Source: UBA2210 sp036825195 (GTDB lineage: Bacteria > Desulfobacterota > Syntrophia > Syntrophales > UBA2210). Taken from it: a stretch of 64,000 nucleotides of DNA. The notes under the pieces are model-generated. The model did not search any database and was not told the origin of the DNA. It saw only the letters and a list, made by a program, of their open reading frames with translations. Shown piece by piece: positions 8,391-16,836 of the stretch (position 1 is its first letter; every line of letters starts with the position of its first letter). The position numbers and the translations under genes were made by a program. Location of the stretch: assembly GCA_036825195.1 (NCBI GenBank), contig DAISYQ010000006.1, forward strand, positions 57,838-121,837, written 5' to 3'.

Positions 8391-8438
8391 ATGACATATG
8401 TAAATACATGGAATAAAGGATCTTGCAATGCTCTATGA
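8391..8438 (+). other. Possible 15-codon leader peptide overlapping the gamma-CA start
   Basis: An ATG at 8391 with GGAGG five to eight nt upstream opens a 15-codon frame (MTYVNTWNKGSCNAL) that ends with TGA at 8436-8438, just inside the following gene (ATG 8428). It could couple translation or act as an attenuation leader, but the gene behind it also has its own AAAGGA site. Very short frames arise by chance, so this is tentative. Confidence 0.25.
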
Positions 8439-8958
8439 ATTTGACGGAAATCGACCGTTAGTCGGGAAAAATTCGTATGTCAGTGACACTGCGCAAGTCA
8501 TTGGTAACGTAATCATCGGTGACAACTGCTATATCGGACATGGCGCCATATTGCGGGGTGATTACGGAAGAATTGAGATAGGGAAGGGGACAGCCGTTGA
8601 AGAAGGAGTGATAATCCACGCACCACCAAACGATGTGCACAGAATAGGAGAAAAAGTTACCTTTGGTCATGGGGCTATCATACACGGGAGAAAAATCGAC
8701 AATGAGGCCGTTATCGGTATGGGTTCCATAATCAGTATATATGCCGAGGTAGGGGAGTGGTCGATAATAGCCGAGGGAAGCGTCGTAAAGATGAACCAAA
8801 TAATTTCCCGTGGAGTAGTTGCCGGGGGAAATCCCGCGAGAGTGCTTCGTGAGGTATCTGAGAATGACAAGGAGATATGGGGCTGGGGCAAACAGCTGTA
8901 TATTGATTTGGCCAGGAAATATCTGGATAGCAGAATGAAGCCTGTAGCGAATCAGTAG
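8428..8958 (+). CDS. Gamma-carbonic-anhydrase-like hexapeptide-repeat protein
   Basis: 176 residues built of left-handed beta-helix hexapeptide repeats (for example VIGNVIIGDNCYIGHGAILRGD). The three histidines expected to bind the active-site metal of gamma-class carbonic anhydrases are present (about H64, H81, H86, with the typical H-x4-H spacing in GHGAIIHG). The family-typical Gln-Asp pair near IGxxTNxQD is replaced by TAVEEG, so hydration of CO2 is not certain. A C-terminal helix (EIWGWGKQLYIDLARKYL) packs on the trimer. It is in the YrdA/PaaY/CaiE group and is cytoplasmic. It lies between yjbQ and maf on the same strand. Confidence 0.85.
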   Translation: MLYEFDGNRPLVGKNSYVSDTAQVIGNVIIGDNCYIGHGAILRGDYGRIEIGKGTAVEEGVIIHAPPNDVHRIGEKVTFGHGAIIHGRKIDNEAVIGMGSIISIYAEVGEWSIIAEGSVVKMNQIISRGVVAGGNPARVLREVSENDKEIWGWGKQLYIDLARKYLDSRMKPVANQ

Positions 8959-9011
8959 CATTTTTTGCGGGATGATTTTAACCAATTGTACTATCGGGAG
9001 ATATAAGAACT

Positions 9012-9599
9012 ATGAATATGCAGGCATCATTTATCCTGGCATCGGCTTCGCCGCGACGCAGAGAACTGCTCGGTGCGCTGGTCCCGGATTTTGAGATAAT
9101 TCCAAGTGAAATCGATGAGAAACATAAAGACAAGGAATCACCCGAGGATCATGTCCTGAGGTTGTCAAGAGAGAAAGCGCTTGCCGTGTCCCGGGCACAT
9201 CCGGGCAGGTGGGTTCTGGGAGCGGACACGATCGTAATCATAGACGGGGAAATCCTTGGAAAACCGGCAACGCCCCCCGAGGCGAAGAAAATGCTCGGTA
9301 TGCTCAGCGGCCGGGAACATACGGTCATAACAGGCTTTGCCCTTGTCAAAGGAGGGGAGGATATCGTCGCCAATGAAGCTATCCACTCAGGCGTTCAGTT
9401 CAAGGACATTTCAGAAGATGAGATGGAGTGGTATATACACACCAGCGAACCGTACGACAAGGCCGGTGGGTACGCCGTCCAGGGAAAGGCGGCCTTTTTC
9501 ATAAAAGAGATTCGGGGTTCATACACCAACGTGATCGGCCTTCCCCTGTGCGAAGTGGTGACTGCGATGAAAAAGGCCGGGGCGCTGAGGTTGGTATGA
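9012..9599 (+). CDS. maf: Maf-family nucleoside triphosphate pyrophosphatase
   Basis: 195 residues, with the Maf signature SASPRRRELL at about 11-20, then DTIVIIDGEILGKP (catalytic Asp region) and the YDKAGGYAVQGKAA motif near 150-162. Maf proteins hydrolyse non-canonical or specific NTPs such as dTTP/UTP or m7GTP to monophosphates; the subfamily cannot be fixed by eye. GGGAG lies upstream; starts at 9012 and 9018 are both possible. Length is normal. It is the last ordinary gene before the AT-rich insert at 9600. Confidence 0.92.
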   Translation: MNMQASFILASASPRRRELLGALVPDFEIIPSEIDEKHKDKESPEDHVLRLSREKALAVSRAHPGRWVLGADTIVIIDGEILGKPATPPEAKKMLGMLSGREHTVITGFALVKGGEDIVANEAIHSGVQFKDISEDEMEWYIHTSEPYDKAGGYAVQGKAAFFIKEIRGSYTNVIGLPLCEVVTAMKKAGALRLV

Positions 9600-9779
9600 A
9601 CAGGAAGGGATGGGGAAGATCAAAGAAAACTCTGTTTCTGCTTCCCCTTTTAATAATTATCAGATTTTAAAGAAGTATTCATGCGGGGAAGTGTTGTCCA
9701 AAGAAAAACCTTTGTTAAAATCGGCGTAAATTTTAGCATCTATATTAACTGTTTGGCATAAAACAAATGGCATTCCTCT

Positions 9780-10679
9780 ATGACTTTCATGTTTAACACC
9801 ATTACCTTTGACGATCAGTTTCAAAAGTTGGAGAAAACAGGAAACTGGTTGAATAGTATAGGTATTCAAACTGAGAGAACACGATTTGAAGAGGTTTTTT
9901 ATCTGAATAAACAGATAGTTGAACATAGTGAAAATAATCTTCTTGAGGATTTAATTGCAAAATATGGAAATACGAAGCTTTGGTTCGCATTAACCGAAAC
10001 ATCCTCTTTTATTGAAATTCAAGAGGCTTTTAAAAGCTTAAAAAGTAATGAGATTCCTAGAAGAAAGCTACGGATGATGCTACAAGGTCCCTACCATTCT
10101 TGGGACGAAGATGTTAATGCAAACAATATTGAACCAAGAAATACACTCTTTGAATTAGAAGCCGCAGCCAAATTTAAGAAGGCTGGTGCTAAAATTGTTG
10201 GCTTTGATGATGTCGACTTCGTTTTTAAAAAAGCTAAATTCAATGTTCAATGTAAGCGTATACACAGTGAAAAAAAGATGGCAGATAATGTCTCAGAAGC
10301 CGCGACACAGTTATACAAAAAAATGAGGACAAGACCAAATGTTAAAGGTATCATTTGCCTCTCCATGGATAAGTTGACCAAAAAGGAGGAAATGATCTTG
10401 AAAGTTGGGTCTGCTGACGAAGTAAGCCCTAAATTGGCCGTACTTTCAAATTCATTTTTAACTAAATATAGAAGCCTGTGGCATAACCATACGAACACAA
10501 ATATCTTGGCAGTATTGCTATTTATTCATGTTGTGGCCACTATTGAAAGCCAATCTTCTGATCTTCTTACTACATGCCGTGATATTGCCTTTGACGTAAT
10601 ACCACGCCAAGTTTTCTATCAATTGGCCGACTATGATCTTATTGTTGAATTGGGTCAAAGAATGCAAAGTATTAATTAA
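9780..10679 (+). CDS. Unknown protein with a PD-(D/E)xK-nuclease-like core, in AT-rich DNA
   Basis: 299 residues. Codon use and base composition are strongly AT-rich compared with both neighbours, and no clear Shine-Dalgarno sequence precedes the ATG, suggesting transfer. The middle (about 124-160) reads FELEAAAKFKKAG, then FDDVDFVF, then FNVQCKR. This spacing of Glu, Asp and Q-x-K matches the catalytic core of PD-(D/E)xK (restriction-endonuclease-like) folds, here E125/E127, D144/D146 and Q157-x-K159. A later strand VKGIICLSM also fits. N-terminal and C-terminal thirds are unrecognised and mainly helical. No methylase, integrase, toxin-antitoxin partner or IS is adjacent, so a lone nuclease or defence remnant is inference only. 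Confidence 0.6.
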   Translation: MTFMFNTITFDDQFQKLEKTGNWLNSIGIQTERTRFEEVFYLNKQIVEHSENNLLEDLIAKYGNTKLWFALTETSSFIEIQEAFKSLKSNEIPRRKLRMMLQGPYHSWDEDVNANNIEPRNTLFELEAAAKFKKAGAKIVGFDDVDFVFKKAKFNVQCKRIHSEKKMADNVSEAATQLYKKMRTRPNVKGIICLSMDKLTKKEEMILKVGSADEVSPKLAVLSNSFLTKYRSLWHNHTNTNILAVLLFIHVVATIESQSSDLLTTCRDIAFDVIPRQVFYQLADYDLIVELGQRMQSIN

Positions 10680-10778
10680 TTGCAATGAGATATAAATCAC
10701 AAATAAACCGAGTTAAAATCAGCAAGAGCCTTTGTGCCAGTTCTGTAATGTTCATTTTTAATCAGAAGGAGAAACAAA

Positions 10779-11471
10779 ATGTCAGCAGTAGGGGATAACA
10801 TACGAATAATAAGGGAAAAGATTGCAGAGGCGGCCCTGAGGTCGGGGCGGAAGCCTTCGGAGATAAGACTGATGGCCGTGACCAAGACGGTGGACGATGA
10901 CCGGATCCTGGAGGCGATCGAGGCCGGTGTGGATATCATGGGTGAAAATTATATTCAGGAAGCGAAGAGAAAGATCGAGACGATGGATGTTGATGTCACA
11001 TGGCACATGATCGGCCATCTGCAGTCCAATAAGTCGAAATATGCTGTCAGACTCTTTGATATGATCCATTCCGTCGACCGGATGGGGCTGGCGGTGGAGC
11101 TTGATAAGAGATCGGCTGCCGTAGGACGGACGATGGATATCCTTGTTGAAGTGAACGTAAGCGGTGAGGAGAGTAAGAGCGGTATCGGTGCGGACGAGGC
11201 ACTTACCTTGATCAGGCAGATCGCTCCTCTTAATAGCCTCTCGATCCGGGGACTCATGACGATGCCCCCATGGTTTGATGATCCCGAGGATGCACGACCG
11301 TATTTTGTTGCCTTACGGAAACTCAGAGATATGATTATCGCTGAGGAGATACCGGGCGTCGAAATGCGGGAGCTCTCGATGGGGATGTCAGGCGATTACC
11401 AAGTTGCCGTGGAAGAGGGAGCAACCATCGTCAGAGTCGGAACTGCTATATTTGGTGCCCGGGTGTATTAG
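10779..11471 (+). CDS. yggS: YggS-family PLP homeostasis protein (PLPBP)
   Basis: 230 residues. The alanine-racemase-like barrel has the PLP-binding lysine in the motif RLMAVTKT (about residue 36), the HMIGHLQSNKSKY segment and the C-terminal RELSMGMSGDYQVAVEEGATIVRVGTAIFG, all diagnostic of the YggS/PROSC family. Members bind PLP without catalytic turnover and regulate vitamin B6 and amino-acid homeostasis. AGGAG lies 6-7 nt before the ATG. Normal GC resumes here after the AT-rich insert. It converges on yhaM with only 7 bp between the stops. Confidence 0.93.
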   Translation: MSAVGDNIRIIREKIAEAALRSGRKPSEIRLMAVTKTVDDDRILEAIEAGVDIMGENYIQEAKRKIETMDVDVTWHMIGHLQSNKSKYAVRLFDMIHSVDRMGLAVELDKRSAAVGRTMDILVEVNVSGEESKSGIGADEALTLIRQIAPLNSLSIRGLMTMPPWFDDPEDARPYFVALRKLRDMIIAEEIPGVEMRELSMGMSGDYQVAVEEGATIVRVGTAIFGARVY

Positions 11472-11478
11472 CCCGATT

Positions 11479-12462
11479 TTATCCTTCGGGTACCGGATCG
11501 CCACCTTCCTGATGCTGCCCCTTGTAGATAAATCTCTCAAGGAGCCGGTGGTAGGGTGTCCAGTTCGCTTCATTTCCCGGAACATTCATGAATTCTCTGA
11601 ACGCGTTTGTCTTCGCATCCAGATCATCGATGAAGTTTACGATGAGGGCCTCCACCGTTTTGGGACGTTTCGGAGATCCGAACTCCAGGGTTCCATGGTG
11701 GCTGAGAAGGATGTGACGAAGCTCGAGAGCCAGTTGTTTCGGAAAGTCTTCTATTTCGGCGATCTTCGCATCGACAAACTCCACCGCCAGGACGATATGG
11801 CCGACAAGCCGTCCCTCATCCGTGTAGTTCATCGTTCCGTTGAATGTAAGTTCATGGATCTTCCCGATATCGTGCAGTATTCCTCCTGCGATAATCAGAT
11901 CCCTGTTTACGTCCGGATAATGATTCGCCACCAGGTCGAGGAGCTGCGCCACTGATAGCGTGTGCTCGAGGAGTCCCCCTATGTACGCATGATGAAAGCC
12001 TTTAGCGGCTGGTGCATTCTGGAAGGCGTCTGCAGTCTCCTCGTCGTTGAATATCCGATCGAGCAAGATCTTTAAATGGGGGTTTTCAACCGTGGCTATG
12101 ATAGCCATGAGAGAGTCAAGCATCTCAGCGGTATCCGATGTCGATGACGGCAGATAATCGGCGGGGTTGATGGCCGGATCATCGGTAACGGCGATCTTGG
12201 AGATGGAAAGCTGTATGACATTTCTGAAACTGACCGCCTGGGACTGTATCCGGATGATATCTCCCTGCTGAAATATGCCGTTCATCTCGGCCGCCCTGTC
12301 CCATACCCGTCCGTCAACTTCACCGGTCTTATCTCGAAGCTTCAGATTCAGGTAGGGATTTCCTTTCTGGGATATGGCCATATTCTTTTCCGTGACGAGG
12401 AATGTATCGGTAACTCTGTCTCCCGCCCGAATATCCGTTACATAGATGTTTTTCGTATTCAA
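11479..12462 (-). CDS. yhaM: YhaM-type 3'-5' exoribonuclease (OB fold + HD domain)
   Basis: The start was set at the TTG 12460-12462, which overlaps the fdhD TGA (TTGA) and has GAAAGGCG upstream; a TTG at 12486 is less likely. The product is 327 residues. The N-terminal OB-fold (about 5-100, IRAGDRVTDTFLV, NLKLRDKTGEVDGRVWD) should bind nucleic acid. The HD domain follows with HAYIGGLLEHTLSV, ILHDIGKI and ILLSHHG metal ligands. YhaM proteins degrade RNA (and ssDNA) from the 3' end. It is the third gene of the selB-fdhD-yhaM run, with 4-bp overlaps implying coupled translation, an unusual partnership with selenocysteine and formate dehydrogenase maturation genes. Confidence 0.85.
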   Translation of the reverse strand: MNTKNIYVTDIRAGDRVTDTFLVTEKNMAISQKGNPYLNLKLRDKTGEVDGRVWDRAAEMNGIFQQGDIIRIQSQAVSFRNVIQLSISKIAVTDDPAINPADYLPSSTSDTAEMLDSLMAIIATVENPHLKILLDRIFNDEETADAFQNAPAAKGFHHAYIGGLLEHTLSVAQLLDLVANHYPDVNRDLIIAGGILHDIGKIHELTFNGTMNYTDEGRLVGHIVLAVEFVDAKIAEIEDFPKQLALELRHILLSHHGTLEFGSPKRPKTVEALIVNFIDDLDAKTNAFREFMNVPGNEANWTPYHRLLERFIYKGQHQEGGDPVPEG

Positions 12463-13226
12463 AATTGTATTCGCCTTTCGTTGCAATAAACTTTAAAAGA
12501 CCCGCCTCTGACATGGCCTATGAGAGTGATGCCCGCGTTCCTTAAAATACCGACCGCCTCAGAGGTTGGGACCGAATGAGAGATCATGATGGGGATGCCC
12601 AGTGTCCATACCTTCTCTGCAATTTCCGACGATACTCGTCCCGTTTTGACAATGACCTTGTCTGAACAGTCGATACCGTTAAGAATGGCATATCCGCCCA
12701 GCATGTCGATGGTATTGTGGCGTCCGATGTCGTCCCTCAAAACGATAATCTTTTCTGTGTCGGCAAGGGCCGAACAGTGGGTTCCGTGTGTTTCTTTATG
12801 GAGTGGGGATGAGGTAAGCAATTCTTCCATGAATTCGATAATCTTTGTAGGGCGTATCAACATGTCAGACGTAATGGGGTCTTTTTTCTTTCTCGAACCG
12901 CTCGTCTTAGCTCCACTGGACAAAACGAACAGTTCGGAATGAGTGGATTCCGCAGGTATCTCATTGGTAGTCAGAACGTCAACTCTTGAACCATCGGGAT
13001 TTACCTCGATCTTTTGTATGTCTCCCAAAGCTCCTATTGCACCTATAGAAAATATGAACCCCACCGCCAGTTCCTCGAGATGGATCCCTGTGCAGGCAAT
13101 GGTCGCGACTTTCCGGCTGTTGAAGAATATATCTACAGGATTTTCCCGTATAATCGGTTCGACGATGCGTGAGATCTTCCCTCCGTTGTAAAAGCCGATT
13201 TCCATCGTTTCAGTCGGGGCCTTCAT
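12459..13226 (-). CDS. fdhD: FdhD-family formate dehydrogenase sulfurtransferase homologue lacking the CxxC pair
   Basis: 255 residues. Overall match to FdhD: HLEELAVGFIFSIG near the N-terminus, THCSALAD in the middle, IVLRDDIGRHNTIDMLGGYA, then KVIVKTGRVSSEIAEKV and ISHSVPTSEAV. FdhD moves sulfur from IscS to the molybdenum/tungsten-bis-MGD cofactor of formate dehydrogenase. In E. coli the loop TGCGVCG holds the two functional cysteines. Here the aligned loop reads SSGAKTSG, so both are replaced (Ala, Ser). A cysteine in THCSAL might substitute. The gene overlaps selB by 4 bp (ATGA), and formate dehydrogenases often contain selenocysteine. The family call is firm; sulfur-transfer activity is uncertain. 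Confidence 0.88.
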   Translation of the reverse strand: MKAPTETMEIGFYNGGKISRIVEPIIRENPVDIFFNSRKVATIACTGIHLEELAVGFIFSIGAIGALGDIQKIEVNPDGSRVDVLTTNEIPAESTHSELFVLSSGAKTSGSRKKKDPITSDMLIRPTKIIEFMEELLTSSPLHKETHGTHCSALADTEKIIVLRDDIGRHNTIDMLGGYAILNGIDCSDKVIVKTGRVSSEIAEKVWTLGIPIMISHSVPTSEAVGILRNAGITLIGHVRGGSFKVYCNERRIQF

Positions 13227-15142
13227 TTTACTTTTTCCCTCAACATCCGATAGTTTTCTACGCGGATGGTCAGCTTCGTTTTATCAAAATATTCCATAAG
13301 TGGAATTATAAACTTGCGCGACAATCCGGTCATCTCTTTGAAGGTGGCAGGAGACGCCTTACCGTCTTTTGTGAGCAGTGCCCGGTAATCCCCTTCGAGT
13401 CGATCGAGGGATTCCCGGTGGAAATACAAATCTTCATTAACCTTTATAAGAACATTCGTGTTCAACATAACATTCAGTATATCGGTCACCGCCTTCTTGT
13501 TTCCGGGGAATTGTTCCATGAGTTCTTTTGTCAGAGGTGGCGTCAGGGCCGCATTCACGTAAATACCGGCTATTTCCTCCCTGAGTTGTATTTCATCGTC
13601 CTTCAGATTGACCGAGTGATCCTCTATTCGTACATTTTCCTTAGCCGAGACAATTTTCCCTTCGTCGTCAAGGTCCTTCATAGCCTTGCCAAAGAGCTTG
13701 GGATTAATAAAACCTCCGAGGGTAGTTCTGAGTTCTTCCCGGGAAATGCCCTCTCTCAAAGGATACTTTTTGTGATATGCCGCTAGTTCCGACAGGACCC
13801 GGTCTTGAAAATCACGGTAAATCCGGGAAGAGACAACCCTTCGTTCGTCGCGGTCGATCAGGAGGGCCTTCTTTTCGGATAGCATCTTTTCGAGAATCTT
13901 TTCCTGTTCTCCGGGCGACAGGCCCGTTCGTATGGCAAGGATCAGACTTGTGATACCGTCAAGGCCGGATCGTTCCAGTATGATGCCGGTTTTCTCTTCA
14001 CCGGTTCCTCGGTGGAGTTTTTCCACTTCATCAGACGCTGGTTGTTTTTTGTGTTTCTTTGCGAGGGGATCCAGTATCTCTCCGCCACCGACCGTGGTAA
14101 TCGGAGAATAGCTTCTGATGACAAAACGGTCTCCCGACATGGCCACCACCGGGGTCTTCGGGATTACCTGCGCGTATATGTCTTCGCCCGGTTCTATGTA
14201 ATCCCGATCCGGCAGTATGATTCTTGAAATCGTTTCGCTGGTACCGGTGTGAAATCTGACAAGTGCACGATTCTTCAGTTTTCTGCCTGCGCTGGCGAGG
14301 TAGCTCATGTGAATGTCCAGGCGGTTCGATGCCGTAAAGGTGTCAGGGCGGGTGAGAACGTACCCCCTCTCTATTGCCGTGCGGTCGGTCCCCTGAAGAT
14401 TGACGGCCGTTCTCTGACCGGCCTGTGCCATCTGCGCTGTCTCGTTATGGACCTGAATGCCCCGTATCTTTGCCTGTCCCCCGGCAGGCATGATCTCTAT
14501 GGTGTCACCGACCTGTATCTTCCCGGATGCCAGCGTTCCGGTTATCACCGTACCGAACCCTTTCATCGTAAATACCCTGTCCACAGGAAGTCGAAAGAGC
14601 CCGGAGTCCGTTCGCTCATCAAGGGTGGTAACAATTTCTTGCAATGCCGCGAGGAATTCATCCAAACCGACGCCAGTCACCGACGACAGCGGAACGATCG
14701 GAGATGTCTCCAAAAAGGTTCCCTTCAAGAAATTCCTGATATCTTCCTCTATGAGTGCGAGCCACTCCTCGTCCACCATGTCTATCTTTGTAAGTGCCAC
14801 GAGGCCCCTTTTGATTCCGAGAAGCTCGCATATTTCGAAGTGCTCGCGCGTCTGCGGCATGACACCTTCATCCGCAGCGATCACCAGGGCGACGAGGTCG
14901 ATCCCTCCGGCTCCGGCAACCATGTTTTTTACGAATTTTTCATGTCCGGGAACATCCACGATCCCGATCTTCTGTCCATCAGGGAGGATAAGAGGTGCAA
15001 ACCCTAGTTCGATCGTAATCCCTCGTTCCTTTTCCTCTTTCAGCCTATCCGTATCGACATTGGTGAGAGCCTTTATGAGAGAGGTCTTCCCGTGATCAAC
15101 ATGCCCCGCTGTGCCTAAGATAATGTGTTTCGTAGTTCCCAT
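13223..15142 (-). CDS. selB: Selenocysteine-specific elongation factor SelB
   Basis: 639 residues. The G domain has GHVDHGKT (G1), ERGITIELGF (G2), DVPGHEKF (G3) and TKIDM (G4). EF-Tu-like beta-barrel domains follow (VDRVFTMKGFGTVITGTL), and the C-terminal third holds the winged-helix repeats that bind the SECIS hairpin of selenoprotein mRNAs. SelB delivers Sec-tRNA to in-frame UGA codons. The ILxxGHVDHGKTSLIKALT opening and the length of about 640 residues separate it from EF-Tu. It begins the selB-fdhD-yhaM operon; selA, selD and selC are not in the window. Its presence predicts selenoproteins elsewhere in the genome. Confidence 0.96.
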   Translation of the reverse strand: MGTTKHIILGTAGHVDHGKTSLIKALTNVDTDRLKEEKERGITIELGFAPLILPDGQKIGIVDVPGHEKFVKNMVAGAGGIDLVALVIAADEGVMPQTREHFEICELLGIKRGLVALTKIDMVDEEWLALIEEDIRNFLKGTFLETSPIVPLSSVTGVGLDEFLAALQEIVTTLDERTDSGLFRLPVDRVFTMKGFGTVITGTLASGKIQVGDTIEIMPAGGQAKIRGIQVHNETAQMAQAGQRTAVNLQGTDRTAIERGYVLTRPDTFTASNRLDIHMSYLASAGRKLKNRALVRFHTGTSETISRIILPDRDYIEPGEDIYAQVIPKTPVVAMSGDRFVIRSYSPITTVGGGEILDPLAKKHKKQPASDEVEKLHRGTGEEKTGIILERSGLDGITSLILAIRTGLSPGEQEKILEKMLSEKKALLIDRDERRVVSSRIYRDFQDRVLSELAAYHKKYPLREGISREELRTTLGGFINPKLFGKAMKDLDDEGKIVSAKENVRIEDHSVNLKDDEIQLREEIAGIYVNAALTPPLTKELMEQFPGNKKAVTDILNVMLNTNVLIKVNEDLYFHRESLDRLEGDYRALLTKDGKASPATFKEMTGLSRKFIIPLMEYFDKTKLTIRVENYRMLREKVK

Positions 15143-15359
15143 TCAATACCCCAGCCCGTGCTTTACCTGTTGCAGGAATAACAAAAACACGAAGTTTGCA
15201 CAAGGAGATTGTCTGTTAGGATTTTGTAATATCAGTGATAATGTGCTATGAGATTTCGAGTTTCGGATATAACCCTTGTTGGGACCGTCAATAACGATCC
15301 CCGTTACCGAGCATCCGGTTACTCGGAGTTAATTAACAAGTACAACATTGTGTGTCATT

Positions 15360-15800
15360 ATGAGAATACTCGGTCTTGATTACGGAGAAAGGAGAATCGG
15401 GGTAGCGGTATGCGATGAACTGGGAATGACCGCCCGGGGAGTCGCCACGATTACCAGAACATATTGGAAGAAAGATATTCAGCAGATAGAGAGACTTGTA
15501 CAGGAGTATGAGGTCGAAAAAATCGTCATAGGGTACCCTGTCAGGCTTGATGGCACGGAGGGGATTGCCTGCGAGAAAGTAAACATGTTCGGAGATGCCC
15601 TTGAAAGAGGGGTGTCTGTGCCTGTTGTGAAATGGAACGAATCCCTCTCCACAAAAGAGGCGGAGGGCCTGCTCAGAGAGACGGATATGAATCACAGAAA
15701 GAGAAGAGCCGTTGTCGACAAGGTTGCGGCATCAATTATCCTCCAGGATTACCTGGATCACATGAAGAACAAAAAGGATGATCGTGGTGCGATGGATTAA
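15360..15800 (+). CDS. yqgF: RuvX/YqgF Holliday-junction resolvase-like nuclease
   Basis: 146 residues from the ATG at 15360, chosen because the family begins directly with the RNase-H-like strand MRILGLDYGERRIGVAV; a TTG at 15348 would add four residues. Other family motifs are IVIGYPVRLDGTEG, KWNESLSTKEAEGLL and VDKVAASIILQDYL. These proteins process the 5' end of 16S pre-rRNA and were originally proposed as resolvases. The gene precedes mltG with an overlap of about 20 bp, a common pairing (yqgF-mltG) in many bacteria. It is divergent from selB across about 200 bp in which I see no RNA gene. Confidence 0.9.
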   Translation: MRILGLDYGERRIGVAVCDELGMTARGVATITRTYWKKDIQQIERLVQEYEVEKIVIGYPVRLDGTEGIACEKVNMFGDALERGVSVPVVKWNESLSTKEAEGLLRETDMNHRKRRAVVDKVAASIILQDYLDHMKNKKDDRGAMD

Positions 15801-16785
15801 AATAATTACAGTCATAGTTTTAATAGCTGTATCTTTCATATGCCTGGCTCTCTACAATTATGCGTACAGCCCGATAGATTTTCAGTACCGGGAGGTTACG
15901 GTTGAGATACCTCGGGGCAGTTCCTTTTATCAGACGGCCGATATTCTGAACAAAGCAGGACTTATCAAATATAAACAAGGATTCTATTTCCTGGCATTGG
16001 TAACGGATACATTGAAGCGTATCAAGGCGGGTGAGTATGATCTGCTGAGTTCCATGACTCCGCTGGATGTGTTAGGCCGACTTACGGGAGGAAAAGTAAA
16101 AGAATACCAGGTCTTTATACCGGAGGGCTTTACGCTGAGCCAGATAGCCTCCCGTTTGGAGGATCAGGGACTTGTCGATCGGGAAACCTTTATGGGCCTT
16201 GCATCCGACAGCAGCCTGCTGTCGTCACTCGGTATTGAGGGAGAAAGTGCCGAGGGGTATCTGTTCCCCGATACCCATACGCTTAACAAATCGATGGGCG
16301 AGGAAGGAATTATCCGGTTCATGGTACGACAGTTCAGAAATGTCATGACGCCCGACATGGTGAAGAGAGCCGATGAACTGGGTCTCACGGAAGGTGAAGC
16401 GGTAACCCTTGCCTCCATTATTGAAAAAGAGGGAGGGCCTCAGGAAGAAAGATCTATGATATCGGCGGTCTTCCATAACAGATTGAAGAGAGAGATGAAG
16501 CTTCAGAGTGATCCGACCGTTATTTACGGCATCGAAGACTTTGATGGAAATCTCAGAAAAAGCGACCTGCTGAAAACAACGCCTTACAACACCTATCGGA
16601 TAAAGGGTTTACCACCGGGACCTATCTGTAATCCCGGCAGGGAGGCGATCGAGGCCGCCCTGTATCCGGCGTCAGTGAATTTTTTATATTTTGTCTCTAA
16701 GAACAATGGTTCCCACCACTTTTCGTCCAACCTGAAGGAACACAATAAAGCGGTCCTAAAATATCAGATTAAAAGAAAAAAATAG
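15778..16785 (+). CDS. mltG: Endolytic murein transglycosylase MltG (YceG-like)
   Basis: 335 residues. One N-terminal membrane helix (about 5-25), a LysM-like segment with EIPRGSSFYQTADILN, and the YceG catalytic domain. The catalytic Glu is in VTLASIIEKEGG, and the hallmark LQSDPTVIYGI and TPYNTYRIKGLPPGPICNPG motifs follow. MltG cleaves nascent glycan strands in the inner membrane and influences glycan length. GTG codons at 15784 and 15787 are alternative starts with better AAGG spacing. It overlaps yqgF and sits just upstream of the dcw promoter, consistent with a cell-wall neighbourhood. Confidence 0.94.
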   Translation: MIVVRWIKIITVIVLIAVSFICLALYNYAYSPIDFQYREVTVEIPRGSSFYQTADILNKAGLIKYKQGFYFLALVTDTLKRIKAGEYDLLSSMTPLDVLGRLTGGKVKEYQVFIPEGFTLSQIASRLEDQGLVDRETFMGLASDSSLLSSLGIEGESAEGYLFPDTHTLNKSMGEEGIIRFMVRQFRNVMTPDMVKRADELGLTEGEAVTLASIIEKEGGPQEERSMISAVFHNRLKREMKLQSDPTVIYGIEDFDGNLRKSDLLKTTPYNTYRIKGLPPGPICNPGREAIEAALYPASVNFLYFVSKNNGSHHFSSNLKEHNKAVLKYQIKRKK

Positions 16786-16796
16786 CGGTTTTTTTC

Positions 16797-16825
16797 TTGA
16801 CAAAGCCACTATGCGTCTCTATAGT
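16797..16825 (+). promoter_or_regulatory. Strong sigma-70 promoter of the dcw cluster (Pmra)
   Basis: A consensus -35 TTGACA (16797-16802) and -10 TATAGT (16820-16825) are separated by exactly 17 nt. It lies 12 bp after the mltG stop and about 49 bp before the chosen mraZ start, directly in front of the MraZ boxes. Confidence 0.88.
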
Positions 16826-16836
16826 TCAACCTAAGA

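Noticed and set aside
9660..9770. Minus-strand frame of 37 codons ending HEYFFKI, next to the AT-rich gene
   Set aside because: The codons look coherent, but the start has no properly spaced ribosome binding site and AT-rich DNA gives such frames by chance. It could be a gene remnant; not supported enough to list.
10779..11471. Considered alanine racemase for the gene after the AT-rich insert
   Set aside because: The protein is far too short and has the complete YggS/PLPBP signature.
15316..15327. CGGTTACTCGGA, also found at 42279-42290, in both cases between genes
   Set aside because: Only 12 bp are shared and the flanks differ. A dispersed repeat family cannot be shown from two short copies.
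15143..15347. Looked for a tRNA-Sec (selC) or SECIS-like RNA in the selB-yqgF gap
   Set aside because: A short CCGAG/CTCGG hairpin exists at 15307-15326, but no cloverleaf or long acceptor stem can be drawn.
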